A DNA stretch of 64,000 bases from JBDXHU01 sp039989475 (lineage in GTDB: Bacteria > Pseudomonadota > Gammaproteobacteria > Pseudomonadales > Halieaceae): the NCBI GenBank assembly GCA_039989475.1, contig JBDXHU010000010.1:544142-608141 (forward strand). The letters run 5' to 3'. Below the pieces are notes generated by a model. That model searched no databases and was not told the DNA's origin. It worked only from the letters and a program-made list of their open reading frames with translations. Positions 43,616 to 52,973 of this stretch are shown here, in pieces. The translations under genes were made by a program, and so were the position numbers. Within the stretch, counting starts at the first letter, position 1; the number at the start of each line of letters is the position of its first letter.

Positions 43616-44735
43616 GTCGCGCCAGGCCAAGGGAGATCAGCGCGAAACTGGCTCCGGTGATGAACACGGCGGCCGGGGATACCATCCAGACCGCCCCCAG
43701 CAGTACCGGTATTACCACCGCAGCAATGTGGTTGATGGTAAAACCTACCCCGGCGCTGCCGGCGATGTCTTCAGGGTCTGCAATCTTCTGGAAATAGGTT
43801 TTGATGGCAATGGCCAGGGCGAAGAAGAAGTGATCGACCACGAATAGCGTCGCCGCCAACATCGCGTTGCTGACGAAGGCGTAGCTGGCAAACACGATAA
43901 ACAGGCCGATGTATTCCAGGGTCAGGGCGCGGCGCTCGCCGACCCTGCCGATCCAGGCGCCAATGCGGGGCGCAAAAAACAGGTTGAACACGTAATTGAC
44001 CAGGTACAGCAAGCTGATTTCACCGACGCTGTAGCCAAATTTTTCCACCATCATGAATGCGGCGAAGACCATAAATATCTGGCGTCGAGCACCACCCATG
44101 AAGGTGAGGCCGTAGTAGAGCCAGTAGCGGCGTCGCAGGATGATCTTCTTGTGCTGGATGCTGGCTTCGCGAAAGTGGGGGAACCAGGCCCAGATACCGA
44201 CCACAGCAATAATGCCGATACCACCGGCCAGCAGGTACATCTGCGCATAAGCCCACTCCAGCTGATCCATCAACACCCAGATGCTGCCGTAGGCCAGCAG
44301 TGCGGCAACGCCCTTGAAGGCCAGTACCCGGCCCATAAAATGTGCGGTTTCCTGGTGTGGCAACCATTGCAGGGTCAGGGACTCGTTGAGAGATTCAAAA
44401 TAGTGGAAGCCAATCGACATGATTACCGTGGTGATGTAAAGCCCGAGCACGCTTGGGAAATAACCGGTAACGGCAATGCCGGCTGACATCAGCAGCAAGG
44501 ACAGCAGGGCCAGTCGCTGCTCGCGGATAAATAGCAGCAGAAAGACCACGGTAAAGGTGAGGAAGCCTGGAATCTCCCGCAGGCTCTGCAGGATGCCGAT
44601 ATCCTGGCCGTTGAAAGCGACCTGCTCTACCGCAAAATTGTTCAGCAGTGCATTCCACACCGAGAAGGTCAGCGGCATGACGAAAGCCATCGCCAACAGC
44701 ATGGCCGCCGGTTCCCTGGAAATCCTGCCCGGCAT
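43542..44735 (-). CDS. MFS transporter
   Basis: 397 residues with about 12 transmembrane helices. The central loop contains REASIQHKKIILRRRYWLYY and the second half begins GLTFMGGARRQIFMVFAAF, typical of an uncharacterised MFS clade in marine gammaproteobacteria. No substrate signature is visible. The ATG at 44735 overlaps the stop of the aldo/keto reductase gene by one base (TGATG), so both are translated from one message. The 3' end overlaps the convergent hydroxylase gene. Confidence 0.8.
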   Translation of the reverse strand: MPGRISREPAAMLLAMAFVMPLTFSVWNALLNNFAVEQVAFNGQDIGILQSLREIPGFLTFTVVFLLLFIREQRLALLSLLLMSAGIAVTGYFPSVLGLYITTVIMSIGFHYFESLNESLTLQWLPHQETAHFMGRVLAFKGVAALLAYGSIWVLMDQLEWAYAQMYLLAGGIGIIAVVGIWAWFPHFREASIQHKKIILRRRYWLYYGLTFMGGARRQIFMVFAAFMMVEKFGYSVGEISLLYLVNYVFNLFFAPRIGAWIGRVGERRALTLEYIGLFIVFASYAFVSNAMLAATLFVVDHFFFALAIAIKTYFQKIADPEDIAGSAGVGFTINHIAAVVIPVLLGAVWMVSPAAVFITGASFALISLGLARLIPDSPGPGSETRWSAPAVAGTAG

Positions 44736-45646
44736 CACAGGGCCTGGTATATCTTGAGCATCTCCCGACGCTGGGAGGCGTCGGGCACGGCGCCGAAATT
44801 AGCCCCCATATTGTCACGCATATGATGCACTTTTGAGGTGGCGGGTATGAGGCAGGTCACAGCGGGATGTCCGATGATGAATTTCAGGAAAAACTGGCCC
44901 CAGCTCTTGCAGCCCAGTTCGCTTGCCAGACCTGGTAGCGGCGCACCCTTGCTGTTCCTGAACAGCGCACCGCGCTGGAAGGGCCGGTTAATCAGGGTGG
45001 CGATGCCGCGATCCGCGGCAATCGGCAGCAGTCGCTCCTCGGCCAGGCGGTTGTCGATGTTGTAGCTGAACTGTACAAAATCGAGTTGCTCTGTTTGCAT
45101 GATCTGCTCCAGTTCCGCGTGGGAGCGTTGGTGTGAGGTGGTAATGCCGAGATAGCGAATCTTGCCCTCTTCCTTCCACTGGCGCAGGGTTGCGAGTTGT
45201 AGCTGCCAGTCGCGCAGGTTGTGAATCTGCATCAGGTCGAACACAGGTACGCCCATGCGTCGGCTGGACTCCTGCATCTGGGTAATGCCTTCCTCCTTGC
45301 CGTAGGTCCAGACCTTGGTAGCGGCGAACAGTTTTTGCTTGTTTTGAGTGTTGGCCAGCACGGTGCCCAGCGCTGACTCCGCAGCGCCGTACATGGGCGA
45401 GGAGTCGATCAGCGCGCCCTGCATGTCGAAGAACAGCTGCATGACTTCGGTCAGCTGTTTGATGGTGTCGCTGTCGGGCGCCACGTCAAAGGTGCGCGAG
45501 GAGCCCATGCCCATTACCGGTAGCAGTTCACCGCTGGCCGGTATGGGTCTGGTAATGATCTCGGCTGTTGCGCTGCTCACGCGATTGAGTTGGCTGCCAA
45601 GCAGCAGTCCGGCTCCGGCCTGTAGTAGTGTGCGCCGTTTCAACAT
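44735..45646 (-). CDS. exported (Tat-like) aldo/keto reductase
   Basis: 303 residues. The N-terminus MLKRRTLLQAGAGLLLGSQL resembles a twin-arginine signal, with a cleavage-type segment ending near residue 28. The aldo/keto reductase barrel follows: IDSSPMYGAAESALG with the active-site Tyr and Asp, DLMQIHNLRDW with the His, and a nucleotide-binding C-terminus. AKRs normally act in the cytoplasm with NADPH; Tat export would allow a pre-bound cofactor. It overlaps the MFS gene by one base, suggesting joint function in handling a periplasmic or exported carbonyl compound (inference). Confidence 0.8.
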   Translation of the reverse strand: MLKRRTLLQAGAGLLLGSQLNRVSSATAEIITRPIPASGELLPVMGMGSSRTFDVAPDSDTIKQLTEVMQLFFDMQGALIDSSPMYGAAESALGTVLANTQNKQKLFAATKVWTYGKEEGITQMQESSRRMGVPVFDLMQIHNLRDWQLQLATLRQWKEEGKIRYLGITTSHQRSHAELEQIMQTEQLDFVQFSYNIDNRLAEERLLPIAADRGIATLINRPFQRGALFRNSKGAPLPGLASELGCKSWGQFFLKFIIGHPAVTCLIPATSKVHHMRDNMGANFGAVPDASQRREMLKIYQAL

Positions 45647-45671
45647 AACTCAGTCCTTGCAGGTGATTGCA

Positions 45672-47243
45672 TCACTGGCCGGTAGTGCGCGCTTCGGCGC
45701 GACCGCGGTCGGCGTGGTTGGCAAAGCCGCTGCCGGCTTCGGCATACATATTGAAGCTGGATATATCATAAGTTCTCAGCTCCTCCTCCTCGTCGCTAAA
45801 GCGAATAATGGCGGTGATCAGGCCCGAATAGCCTATTTCACGCAGCAGGGCGCCGACCAGCATGTTTTCGCGGTGGTTGGTTAAAGCCAGCATGACCTGC
45901 TCGATCTGCCCCAGGTCGACGTAGCTCCAGAACAGCGGATCGCTGGCGTCGGCGGCGACCACGCGGTGTCCGCAGTCGCGACACTGCTCCAGCTTGCTAT
46001 CGTTATCGTCGACGCCGAGTACGCAGTCGCCGTGGCGTTCCTGCATAGCCGCGTAAGCGCCGCGACCAATATTGCCCATGCCCAATACGATTATGCGGGC
46101 ACCGCTGGTGTCCGGCACTGCCACGCGCAGGCGTTCACTCTTGAAGCTGCGCAGGAGTGCATAGTTCCGGTAGTAGATCTGGTGAATGCGCATATTGGCG
46201 GCGGAGGAGATCAGGAAGCTGATGGCAATGGCCAGGGACAGGGTGGCGGACCAGTGCGCACCAAGCATGCCTTCCTTGCTGGCTATAGCGACAACGATCA
46301 GTCCGAACTCACTGTAGTTGGTCAGTGCCACTGCACTCAGCAAGGCGGTCCGCGGCGGTGTGTGAAAACGGGCCATGAGCCAGAAAAACAGTGGTGCTTT
46401 CAGGGGCACCAGCAGGCCGGCCAGCAGGGCGATATAAATCATCTCGGTGCCGGGCCATCCCGATAGCCCGATACTGACGAAGAAACCTACCAGGAACAGA
46501 TCCTTGAATTGCAGCAGGTTCTTGGCCAGCTCCTTACCCTTGGGGTGGCCGGCAAACAATGCTCCCAGGATCAGCGCGCCGAGGTCGCCTTTAACGCCAA
46601 GCATCTCAAACACCTCGGCCCCGCCTATGGCCAGGGCCAGCCCGAACAGGGTAAACAATTCCTCGTGCCCCGCCAGGCGCATCAGCCTCAGGATCAGTGG
46701 CCGCGCCGGTATCAGTAGCAGCAGCGCCAGCGCCTCCCACTCGGGTATCTTGCCGGTAGAGCCGGCGATGAAGACTACCGCCGCTATGTCCTGCAGCAGC
46801 AGGATGCCAATGCTGAGTCCGGCATGTCGGGATGACATCTCGCCGCGGGCCTGCATCACCTGTATGGCGAATACGGTGCTGGAAAAACTGAGGGCGAAAG
46901 CGACTAATACGGATTTGCCAAGGTCCAGGGTAATGCCGGGCAATAGTTGCGAGGCCACTAACAGGGTCGGCGTCAGCAAGCCTATGGTCAGCACCATGTG
47001 CACAGTCGCAGATCCCCAGACCTTGGCTTCCAGCAGGTCAGCCGGTCGCAGCTTGAGGCCGATGCTGAACAGCAGCAGGGTGACGCCGATGTCCGCCAGC
47101 TCCAGCAGCAAGGGGCCGGGTGTAGAACCAAACTCGTGCAGGAAGAAGCCGGTGGCGAGATATCCGATTAATGCCGGCAGGCCGACGCTGCGGGCCAGCA
47201 TACCCAGGCAGAGGGCGCAGATAATACTAATGGGGTCAAACAC
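45672..47243 (-). CDS. CPA2 monovalent cation:proton antiporter with RCK domain
   Basis: 523 residues. The N-terminal ~380 residues form the KefB/KefC-like antiporter with 12 helices (IGYLATGFFLHEFG near the front and the GDLGALILGALFAGHPKG segment). The C-terminal part is an RCK/TrkA-N NAD(H)-binding domain starting RIIVLGMGNIGRGAYAAMQE. It exchanges K+ or Na+ for H+, probably with redox or nucleotide control. The frame is open to 47390, but the GTG at 47243 (protein start VFDPISIICALCLG) gives the family N-terminus and lies 4 bp after the upstream membrane protein gene. Confidence 0.85.
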   Translation of the reverse strand: MFDPISIICALCLGMLARSVGLPALIGYLATGFFLHEFGSTPGPLLLELADIGVTLLLFSIGLKLRPADLLEAKVWGSATVHMVLTIGLLTPTLLVASQLLPGITLDLGKSVLVAFALSFSSTVFAIQVMQARGEMSSRHAGLSIGILLLQDIAAVVFIAGSTGKIPEWEALALLLLIPARPLILRLMRLAGHEELFTLFGLALAIGGAEVFEMLGVKGDLGALILGALFAGHPKGKELAKNLLQFKDLFLVGFFVSIGLSGWPGTEMIYIALLAGLLVPLKAPLFFWLMARFHTPPRTALLSAVALTNYSEFGLIVVAIASKEGMLGAHWSATLSLAIAISFLISSAANMRIHQIYYRNYALLRSFKSERLRVAVPDTSGARIIVLGMGNIGRGAYAAMQERHGDCVLGVDDNDSKLEQCRDCGHRVVAADASDPLFWSYVDLGQIEQVMLALTNHRENMLVGALLREIGYSGLITAIIRFSDEEEELRTYDISSFNMYAEAGSGFANHADRGRAEARTTGQ

Positions 47244-47247
47244 GGTA

Positions 47248-47598
47248 CTAGTCCATCTCAGAGTGACGGGTACGGAACAGGATGAATAAGCACAGCGGTA
47301 CCACCAGCGCATCGACACCCAGGTGCCAGGCCAACAGGGGGTCCGGCGCATCCAGGTCCAGCAGTTGACTACCGGCCATGCCGCTGGCACAGACGGTTAC
47401 CGAGCTGACCCAGAGAGTGAAACGTGACTGCCCCGACAGGCCCAGTGCCAGCACCAGGTAGAACATTCCCAGCAGGGCGGTTATCAATGCCATGCCGTCC
47501 AACTCGCGAAACCACAACTGGCCGACATGACTGATACCGGACAGCAACATCAGGGTGGCGGCGAGATTACGGAGTTTGCGGGTGGCATAAACCGGCAT
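47248..47598 (-). CDS. small membrane protein of unknown function
   Basis: 116 residues with four hydrophobic segments (NLAATLMLLSGISHVG, LITALLGMFYLVLALGLSG, TLWVSSVTVCASGMAG, GVDALVVPLCLFILF) and a short charged tail. I do not recognise a family. It sits 4 bp before the CPA2 antiporter gene on the same strand and is therefore likely an accessory or regulatory subunit of it (inference). Confidence 0.65.
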   Translation of the reverse strand: MPVYATRKLRNLAATLMLLSGISHVGQLWFRELDGMALITALLGMFYLVLALGLSGQSRFTLWVSSVTVCASGMAGSQLLDLDAPDPLLAWHLGVDALVVPLCLFILFRTRHSEMD

Positions 47599-47666
47599 GG
47601 ATTCAATCCTGTGAATTCCTGCTGCAAGAATTTACAGGGGATTGGCTGCGCCGACCAGCGTATTAC

Positions 47667-48563
47667 TTAGCTTGACAGGGCGCGGGCAGCGCGGGAGTCG
47701 CTGTTACGACCCAATTGCTCCGAGATATAGTTGCCCGCCTGAATCAGTAGCGGCAGGTCGACGCCGGTGTCGATGGACATACCGTGGAGCATATAGACCA
47801 CATCCTCGGTGGCCACATTGCCGCTGGCGCCCTTGGCATAGGGGCAACCACCGAGGCCGGAAACCGATGCGTCGATGGTTGCTATGCCATGTTGCAGCCC
47901 AACCAGGATGTTGGCCAGAGCCTGGCCGTAGGTGTCGTGGCAATGCAGGGCCAGTTGCTGCGCGGGGATATTTGCCAGCAGTTCCTCCAGCAAGGCAGAG
48001 ATGCTACCGGCGGTGCCCACGCCTATGGTGTCGCCCAGGGATACCTCATAACAGCCCATTCCCAACAGTGTCTGGCTCAGTTGAGAGACGCTCTCGGGGG
48101 CGATGGCGCCCTCGTAGGGGCAGCCGACCACGCAGGACACATAGCCGCGCACCGGTATTTCAGCGGCTGCGGCAGCGCCCATCAGCGGTTCAAAGCGGGC
48201 CAGGCTCTCGCTGATGCTGCAATTGATATTCTTCTGGCTGAACGCTTCTGAGGCCGCGGCGAAGACGGCGACCTCGTCTGCTCCGGCTGCCAGGGCCCGC
48301 TCGAAGCCCTGCATATTGGGGGTGAGCGCGGCGTAGCGAACACCCGGCCGGCGGCTTATGCCAGCGAAGACCTCTTCGCTGCTGGCCATTTGCGGTATCC
48401 ACTTGGGGTTGACGAAGCTGCCGGTTTCGATGGTGCTGAGGCCAGCTCTGCCAAGTTTCTCGACCAACTCAATGCGGGTGGCAACGCTGATGGGCTCTGG
48501 CTCATTCTGCAGGCCATCGCGTGGACCTACTTCAACAATGTTGACTTGCTGCGGCAGCGCCAT
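47667..48563 (-). CDS. liuE: hydroxymethylglutaryl-CoA lyase
   Basis: 298 residues of a DRE-TIM metallolyase. The front motif is VEVGPRDGLQNEP, with metal and substrate residues, and the signature GLGGCPYAKGASGNVATEDV contains the catalytic Cys. It splits HMG-CoA into acetoacetate and acetyl-CoA, the last step of leucine and isovalerate breakdown. It is the final gene of liuRABCDE and starts 3 bp after the liuD stop. Confidence 0.95.
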   Translation of the reverse strand: MALPQQVNIVEVGPRDGLQNEPEPISVATRIELVEKLGRAGLSTIETGSFVNPKWIPQMASSEEVFAGISRRPGVRYAALTPNMQGFERALAAGADEVAVFAAASEAFSQKNINCSISESLARFEPLMGAAAAAEIPVRGYVSCVVGCPYEGAIAPESVSQLSQTLLGMGCYEVSLGDTIGVGTAGSISALLEELLANIPAQQLALHCHDTYGQALANILVGLQHGIATIDASVSGLGGCPYAKGASGNVATEDVVYMLHGMSIDTGVDLPLLIQAGNYISEQLGRNSDSRAARALSS

Positions 48564-48566
48564 GGC

Positions 48567-50567
48567 TTACTCCTCGCATTCGAAGTTGAGCAGTTCAGCG
48601 TTGCCGTCGACCAGGTCGCCGGGCTGAAAGTAGAACTCGGTTACTTTACCGGCCATCGGCGCCCGGATGGTGTGCTCCATTTTCATGGCTTCCATTACCA
48701 GCAGGGCCGTGTCCGCTTCCACCCATTGCCCGACCTCGCACAATAGTGCGCCCATGACACCGGTCATCGGTGCGCGGGGGTTGCCGCCGGGGCCTGCCTG
48801 CGCAGCCTCGCCCAGGTCCGGTTGTTGTTCCGCGAAACGGAAGGCGCCGTCGCTGCGGTAGGCGGAGTAAGAGCCATCGTGTTCAGCAATGGACAGTTTC
48901 TGCCTGAAGCCGTCGATATCGGCGCTGAGTTGCTCGCCATCGAATTCGCCACTGACCAGGGTACTGTGTTGTTCGAAGCTCAGTCGATACTGCTCGGTGC
49001 CAACCTGCTCCGCCTGCACCTCGACCTCGCGCTCGCGATAGGACAGCCTGATTTGATGCAAGTGGGGTTCGTTCATGCGCCAGGCTGAATTCGCGTGCCA
49101 GGGCGAGTGTGGGTCGCCATGTCCGGCCGCATGTTGGCGTGCCTCGTTGCGACGTTGCAGCAATAACAGCAGGCTGGCCAGCGCTAACTCCTGGCCCTCG
49201 TCCACATCGGCCTGGTGGAACAGGATAGCTTCATGCTGTTCGATGAAGCTGGTGTCAATCTCGGCGTCGCGAAACGGTGCGCTGGTGGCGATGTTGTACA
49301 GGAAATCAATATTGGTGGTCACGCCGGCAACACGGTAGCGGGAGAGGGCTGAGCTGAGTCGACGCAGGGCGCTGTTGCGATCGGTATCCCAGACGATCAA
49401 CTTGGCGATCATGGGATCGTAGTGAATGCTGACCTCGTCTCCCTGGCGCACGCCAGTATCTACCCGCACCTGCTCGTTTTCCTCGGGGGTGCGCATGAAG
49501 GCCAGGGTGCCGGTGGCTGGCAGGAAGTCGCGGTCCGGGTCTTCAGCGTAAATCCTGGCCTCAAAGGAGTGCCCGTTAAGCCGTATCTGGTCCTGCTGGC
49601 GCGGCAGGGCCTCGCCGGCGGCGACCCGTAATTGCCATTCAACCAGGTCCTCCCCGGTGATCATTTCGGTGACCGGGTGTTCGACCTGGAGGCGGGTGTT
49701 CATCTCCATGAAATAGAAACTGCCGTCCTCGTCGAGCAGGAACTCAACGGTACCGGCGCCGACATAGTCGATGGCCTGGGCGGCGGTAACCGCGGCTATA
49801 CCCATGGCGCTGCGCTGGTCTTCACTGAGTCCAAAGGCCGGTGCTTCTTCGATCACTTTCTGGTGGCGTCGCTGCACCGAGCAATCGCGCTCGGACAGGT
49901 ACACACCGTTGCCCTGCTGGTCGCAGAAAACCTGTATTTCCACGTGCCGCGGTCGACCGAGGAATTTCTCGACCAGCATCTCATCGTTACCGAAACTGCT
50001 GCTGGCCTCACGCTGTGCCGCCTGTAATTCCTGTTCGAAGTCGGCCGCCTGGTAAACCTTGCGCATACCCTTGCCGCCGCCGCCGGCAATCGCCTTGAGC
50101 AGTACCGGGAAGCCGATTTTCTCCGCCTCCGCCAGCAGTAGCGCCGGCTCTTGAGCGGCGCCGTGGTAGCCAGGCAACAGCGGCACGCCGGCATCGCCCA
50201 TGATTTGCTTGGCAGCTGATTTGGAACCCATGGCCTCGATGGCTTTAACCGGCGGGCCAATGAACACAATGCCGGCAGTGTGACAGGCACGGCAGAACTC
50301 GGGGTTTTCCGAGAGGAAGCCATAGCCGGGGTGAATAGCTTCGGCACCCGTGCGTTGGGCTGCGGCAATCACCTTGTCGATGCACAGGTAAGATTCCCGC
50401 GCCGGTGCTGGGCCAATGGCAACAGCCTCGTCAGCCATGGCCACGTGCATGGAATTGCTGTCGGCCTCGGAGTAGACGGCCACGGTGCTGATGCCCATAT
50501 GGTGCGCCGTGCGGATAATACGACAGGCGATTTCCCCGCGATTGGCAATGAGTATCTTGTTAAACAT
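48567..50567 (-). CDS. liuD: methylcrotonyl-CoA carboxylase biotin-carrying alpha subunit
   Basis: 666 residues: biotin carboxylase N-terminus (FNKILIANRGEIACRIIRTA), ATP-grasp with the Gly-rich loop GGGGKGMRKV, and a C-terminal biotinyl domain with VMEAMKMEH, whose Lys is modified. It carboxylates 3-methylcrotonyl-CoA with the LiuB subunit. The ATG at 50567 overlaps the liuC stop by 8 bp and gives the family N-terminus; a longer open frame to 50651 was discarded. BirA, encoded in this window at 57.9 kb, would biotinylate it. Confidence 0.94.
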   Translation of the reverse strand: MFNKILIANRGEIACRIIRTAHHMGISTVAVYSEADSNSMHVAMADEAVAIGPAPARESYLCIDKVIAAAQRTGAEAIHPGYGFLSENPEFCRACHTAGIVFIGPPVKAIEAMGSKSAAKQIMGDAGVPLLPGYHGAAQEPALLLAEAEKIGFPVLLKAIAGGGGKGMRKVYQAADFEQELQAAQREASSSFGNDEMLVEKFLGRPRHVEIQVFCDQQGNGVYLSERDCSVQRRHQKVIEEAPAFGLSEDQRSAMGIAAVTAAQAIDYVGAGTVEFLLDEDGSFYFMEMNTRLQVEHPVTEMITGEDLVEWQLRVAAGEALPRQQDQIRLNGHSFEARIYAEDPDRDFLPATGTLAFMRTPEENEQVRVDTGVRQGDEVSIHYDPMIAKLIVWDTDRNSALRRLSSALSRYRVAGVTTNIDFLYNIATSAPFRDAEIDTSFIEQHEAILFHQADVDEGQELALASLLLLLQRRNEARQHAAGHGDPHSPWHANSAWRMNEPHLHQIRLSYREREVEVQAEQVGTEQYRLSFEQHSTLVSGEFDGEQLSADIDGFRQKLSIAEHDGSYSAYRSDGAFRFAEQQPDLGEAAQAGPGGNPRAPMTGVMGALLCEVGQWVEADTALLVMEAMKMEHTIRAPMAGKVTEFYFQPGDLVDGNAELLNFECEE

Positions 50568-51357
50568 CTGATTGTCTCCAGGGCGCAGCGGATTTATCGA
50601 GAAAGGCCTGCAGGCCGGCCTGGCCCTCGGTGGACACGCGGATGTCGGCAATGCGCCGGCAGCTGTCTTCGATCAATTCGGCATCGATGGTTTTACCCGC
50701 GTAGTCGAGCACCAGCCGTTTGGCATCGCGCAACGCCTGTGGGCCATTATCGAGTAAGGTTTGAAGGCTTGCTTCCAGTGTCGTATCCAGAGCCTCGGCG
50801 CTGCATACTTCGCTGAGTAATCCCAGCGCCTGGGCCCGTTGGGCCGGGATGACCTCGGCGCTGGTGAAGTAGCGGCGGGCGGCGCGCGCACCGATGGCGG
50901 CGATAACATAGGGGCTTATTGTGGCGGGTATCAGGCCGATCCTGGCCTCGGACAGGCAGAACTTTGCATGTTCGGAGCCAATTGCCATGTCGCAGCAACT
51001 GACCAGCCCCACGGCACCACCGTAGGCGGCACCCTGGACCCTGGCAATCGTGGGTTGTGGCATCTCGTTAAGCTTGCGCAGCATTTCAGCCAGGGCGCGA
51101 GCATCCTTGAGGTTTTCTTCGCGGCTATAGCCGGCCATGCGCTGCATCCAGGCCAGGTCGGCACCGGCGGAGAAACTCCTGCCGGTGGAGGCCAGCACCA
51201 CCAGGCGGACCTGTTCATCACTGGCCAGCGTGGCGAAAACCCGGTCCAGCTCGGCGATAATCGCGTCGTCAAACGCATTGTGCTTGTCGGGCCGGTTCAG
51301 TGTGACCGTGGCTACGCCGCGGCTATCTGTGCTGCTGCTTACTGTCATATCAGACAT
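50560..51357 (-). CDS. liuC: methylglutaconyl-CoA hydratase (crotonase family)
   Basis: 265 residues of the crotonase superfamily. The oxyanion-hole motifs STGRSFSAGADLAWMQ and GAAYGGAVGLVSCCDMAIGS are present, as is the C-terminal helical region. In this operon it hydrates 3-methylglutaconyl-CoA to HMG-CoA. The ATG at 51357 lies 4 bp after the liuB stop; a longer upstream frame overlaps liuB and was not used. It is coupled to liuD by an 8-bp overlap. Confidence 0.93.
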   Translation of the reverse strand: MSDMTVSSSTDSRGVATVTLNRPDKHNAFDDAIIAELDRVFATLASDEQVRLVVLASTGRSFSAGADLAWMQRMAGYSREENLKDARALAEMLRKLNEMPQPTIARVQGAAYGGAVGLVSCCDMAIGSEHAKFCLSEARIGLIPATISPYVIAAIGARAARRYFTSAEVIPAQRAQALGLLSEVCSAEALDTTLEASLQTLLDNGPQALRDAKRLVLDYAGKTIDAELIEDSCRRIADIRVSTEGQAGLQAFLDKSAAPWRQSDV

Positions 51358-51361
51358 GGGC

Positions 51362-52969
51362 TTACATCCTGAACACGCCGAAGCGTGTCTCCCCAATCGG
51401 CTGGTTGAGGCAGGCGGACAGCGCCAGGCCGAGCACCATACGGGTGTCCGCTGGATCGATAACGCCGTCATCCCAGAGTCGGGCCGAGGCGTAGTAGGGG
51501 TGGCCCTGGGCCTCGTAGTTGTCGCGGATGGGCTGTTTGAACGCTTCCTCCTCGGCAGTATCCCAGCTGTCGCCGTTAGCTTCTTTCTGGTCGCGCTTGA
51601 TCTGCGCCAGCACACCGGCGGCCTGCTCGCCACCCATCACCGAGATGCGTGCATTGGGCCACATGAACAGGAAGCGCGGGTCATAGGCGCGCCCGCACAT
51701 ACCGTAGTTGCCGGCACCAAAGGAGCCGCCGATCAGGACAGTCAGCTTCGGCACTTCAGCGCAGGCCACAGCGTTGACCATTTTGGCCCCGTGCTTGGCG
51801 ATGCCGCCGGCTTCGTATTGCTGTCCGACCATGAAGCCGGTGATGTTTTGCAGGAACAGCAAGGGGATTTTGCGCTGGGCGCAGAGTTCGATGAAGTGAG
51901 CGCCTTTCTGGGCGGACTCGCCAAACAGGATGCCGTTATTGGCGACAATGCCAATCGGGTAGCCGTGCAGGCGGGCGAAGCCGGTCACCAGGGTGGTGCC
52001 GTAGAGTGCCTTGAATTCGTCAAACTCCGAGCCGTCGACCAGACGAGCGATGACCTCACGCACATCGTAGGGTTGGCGCGTGTCTTTCGGTATGACGCCA
52101 TAGATCTCCTCCACCGGGTACAGAGGTTCCCGGCTGGCGCGCAAGTCCAGGTCGATGGATTTAACCCGGTTGAGGCGGGCCACGGAGCGGCGCACCAATT
52201 GCAGGGCGTGGTCGTCGTTGTTGGCGAAGTGATCGGTGACGCCAGAGGTGCGGCAGTGCACGTCAGCGCCGCCCAGTTCCTCAGCGCTGACAATTTCGCC
52301 GGTGGCTGCTTTTACCAGTGGTGGACCGCCGAGGAAGATGGTGCCCTGTTCCTTGACGATAATCGATTCGTCCGCCATGGCCGGCAGGTAGGCACCGCCG
52401 GCGGTGCAGGAACCCAGTACCGCAGCGATTTGCGGTATGCCGCGCGCAGACATGCGGGCCTGGTTGAAGAAGGCGCGTCCGAAGTGCTCACGGTCGGGGA
52501 AGACATCGTCCTGCATGGGCAGGTAGGCGCCGCCGGAATCGACCAGATAGATGCAGGGCAGGCCGTTTTCAGCGGCGATGCGCTGGGCGCGATCCTGTTT
52601 CTTCACGGTCAACGGGTAATAGGTGCCACCTTTGACGGTAGCATCGTTGACGAAAATCATGCACTCCTGGCCGCTGACCCGGCCGATACCGGTGATAATC
52701 CCGGCGGCTGGCACGTCGTCGTTGTAGACCTGGTGCGCCGCGAGTTGCGACAGTTCGAGGAAGGGCGAGCCCTCGTCCAGCACCGCATCGAGGCGCTCCC
52801 GCGGTAAGAGCTTGCCGCGGGCCTTGTGTCGCGCCTGGTATTTTTCGCCACCGCCGAGCTTGATGCGCTCGACCTGTTGTCGCAGGTCTTCCACCTGGAC
52901 TTGCATGTGTTCGCTGTTTTCGGCGAAAGCAGCGTCGCGGACATTGAGCTTGGTTTTAATAGTGTTCAT
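51362..52969 (-). CDS. liuB: methylcrotonyl-CoA carboxylase carboxyltransferase beta subunit
   Basis: 535 residues. The paired carboxyltransferase (crotonase-like) domains are clear: GGSFGAGNYGMCGRAYDPRF and the upstream LVDSGGAYLPMQ, with the acyl-CoA site ERYGRIFFNQARMSA-like region. It transfers CO2 from the carboxybiotin of LiuD to 3-methylcrotonyl-CoA. Start and stop are separated from the neighbouring liu genes by only 4 bp each, forming one transcription unit. Confidence 0.94.
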   Translation of the reverse strand: MNTIKTKLNVRDAAFAENSEHMQVQVEDLRQQVERIKLGGGEKYQARHKARGKLLPRERLDAVLDEGSPFLELSQLAAHQVYNDDVPAAGIITGIGRVSGQECMIFVNDATVKGGTYYPLTVKKQDRAQRIAAENGLPCIYLVDSGGAYLPMQDDVFPDREHFGRAFFNQARMSARGIPQIAAVLGSCTAGGAYLPAMADESIIVKEQGTIFLGGPPLVKAATGEIVSAEELGGADVHCRTSGVTDHFANNDDHALQLVRRSVARLNRVKSIDLDLRASREPLYPVEEIYGVIPKDTRQPYDVREVIARLVDGSEFDEFKALYGTTLVTGFARLHGYPIGIVANNGILFGESAQKGAHFIELCAQRKIPLLFLQNITGFMVGQQYEAGGIAKHGAKMVNAVACAEVPKLTVLIGGSFGAGNYGMCGRAYDPRFLFMWPNARISVMGGEQAAGVLAQIKRDQKEANGDSWDTAEEEAFKQPIRDNYEAQGHPYYASARLWDDGVIDPADTRMVLGLALSACLNQPIGETRFGVFRM

Positions 52970-52973
52970 GGGC

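Noticed and set aside
51137..52807. 556-codon open frame antisense to liuC and liuB
   Set aside because: Mirror of strongly conserved liu genes; no recognisable domain or start site.
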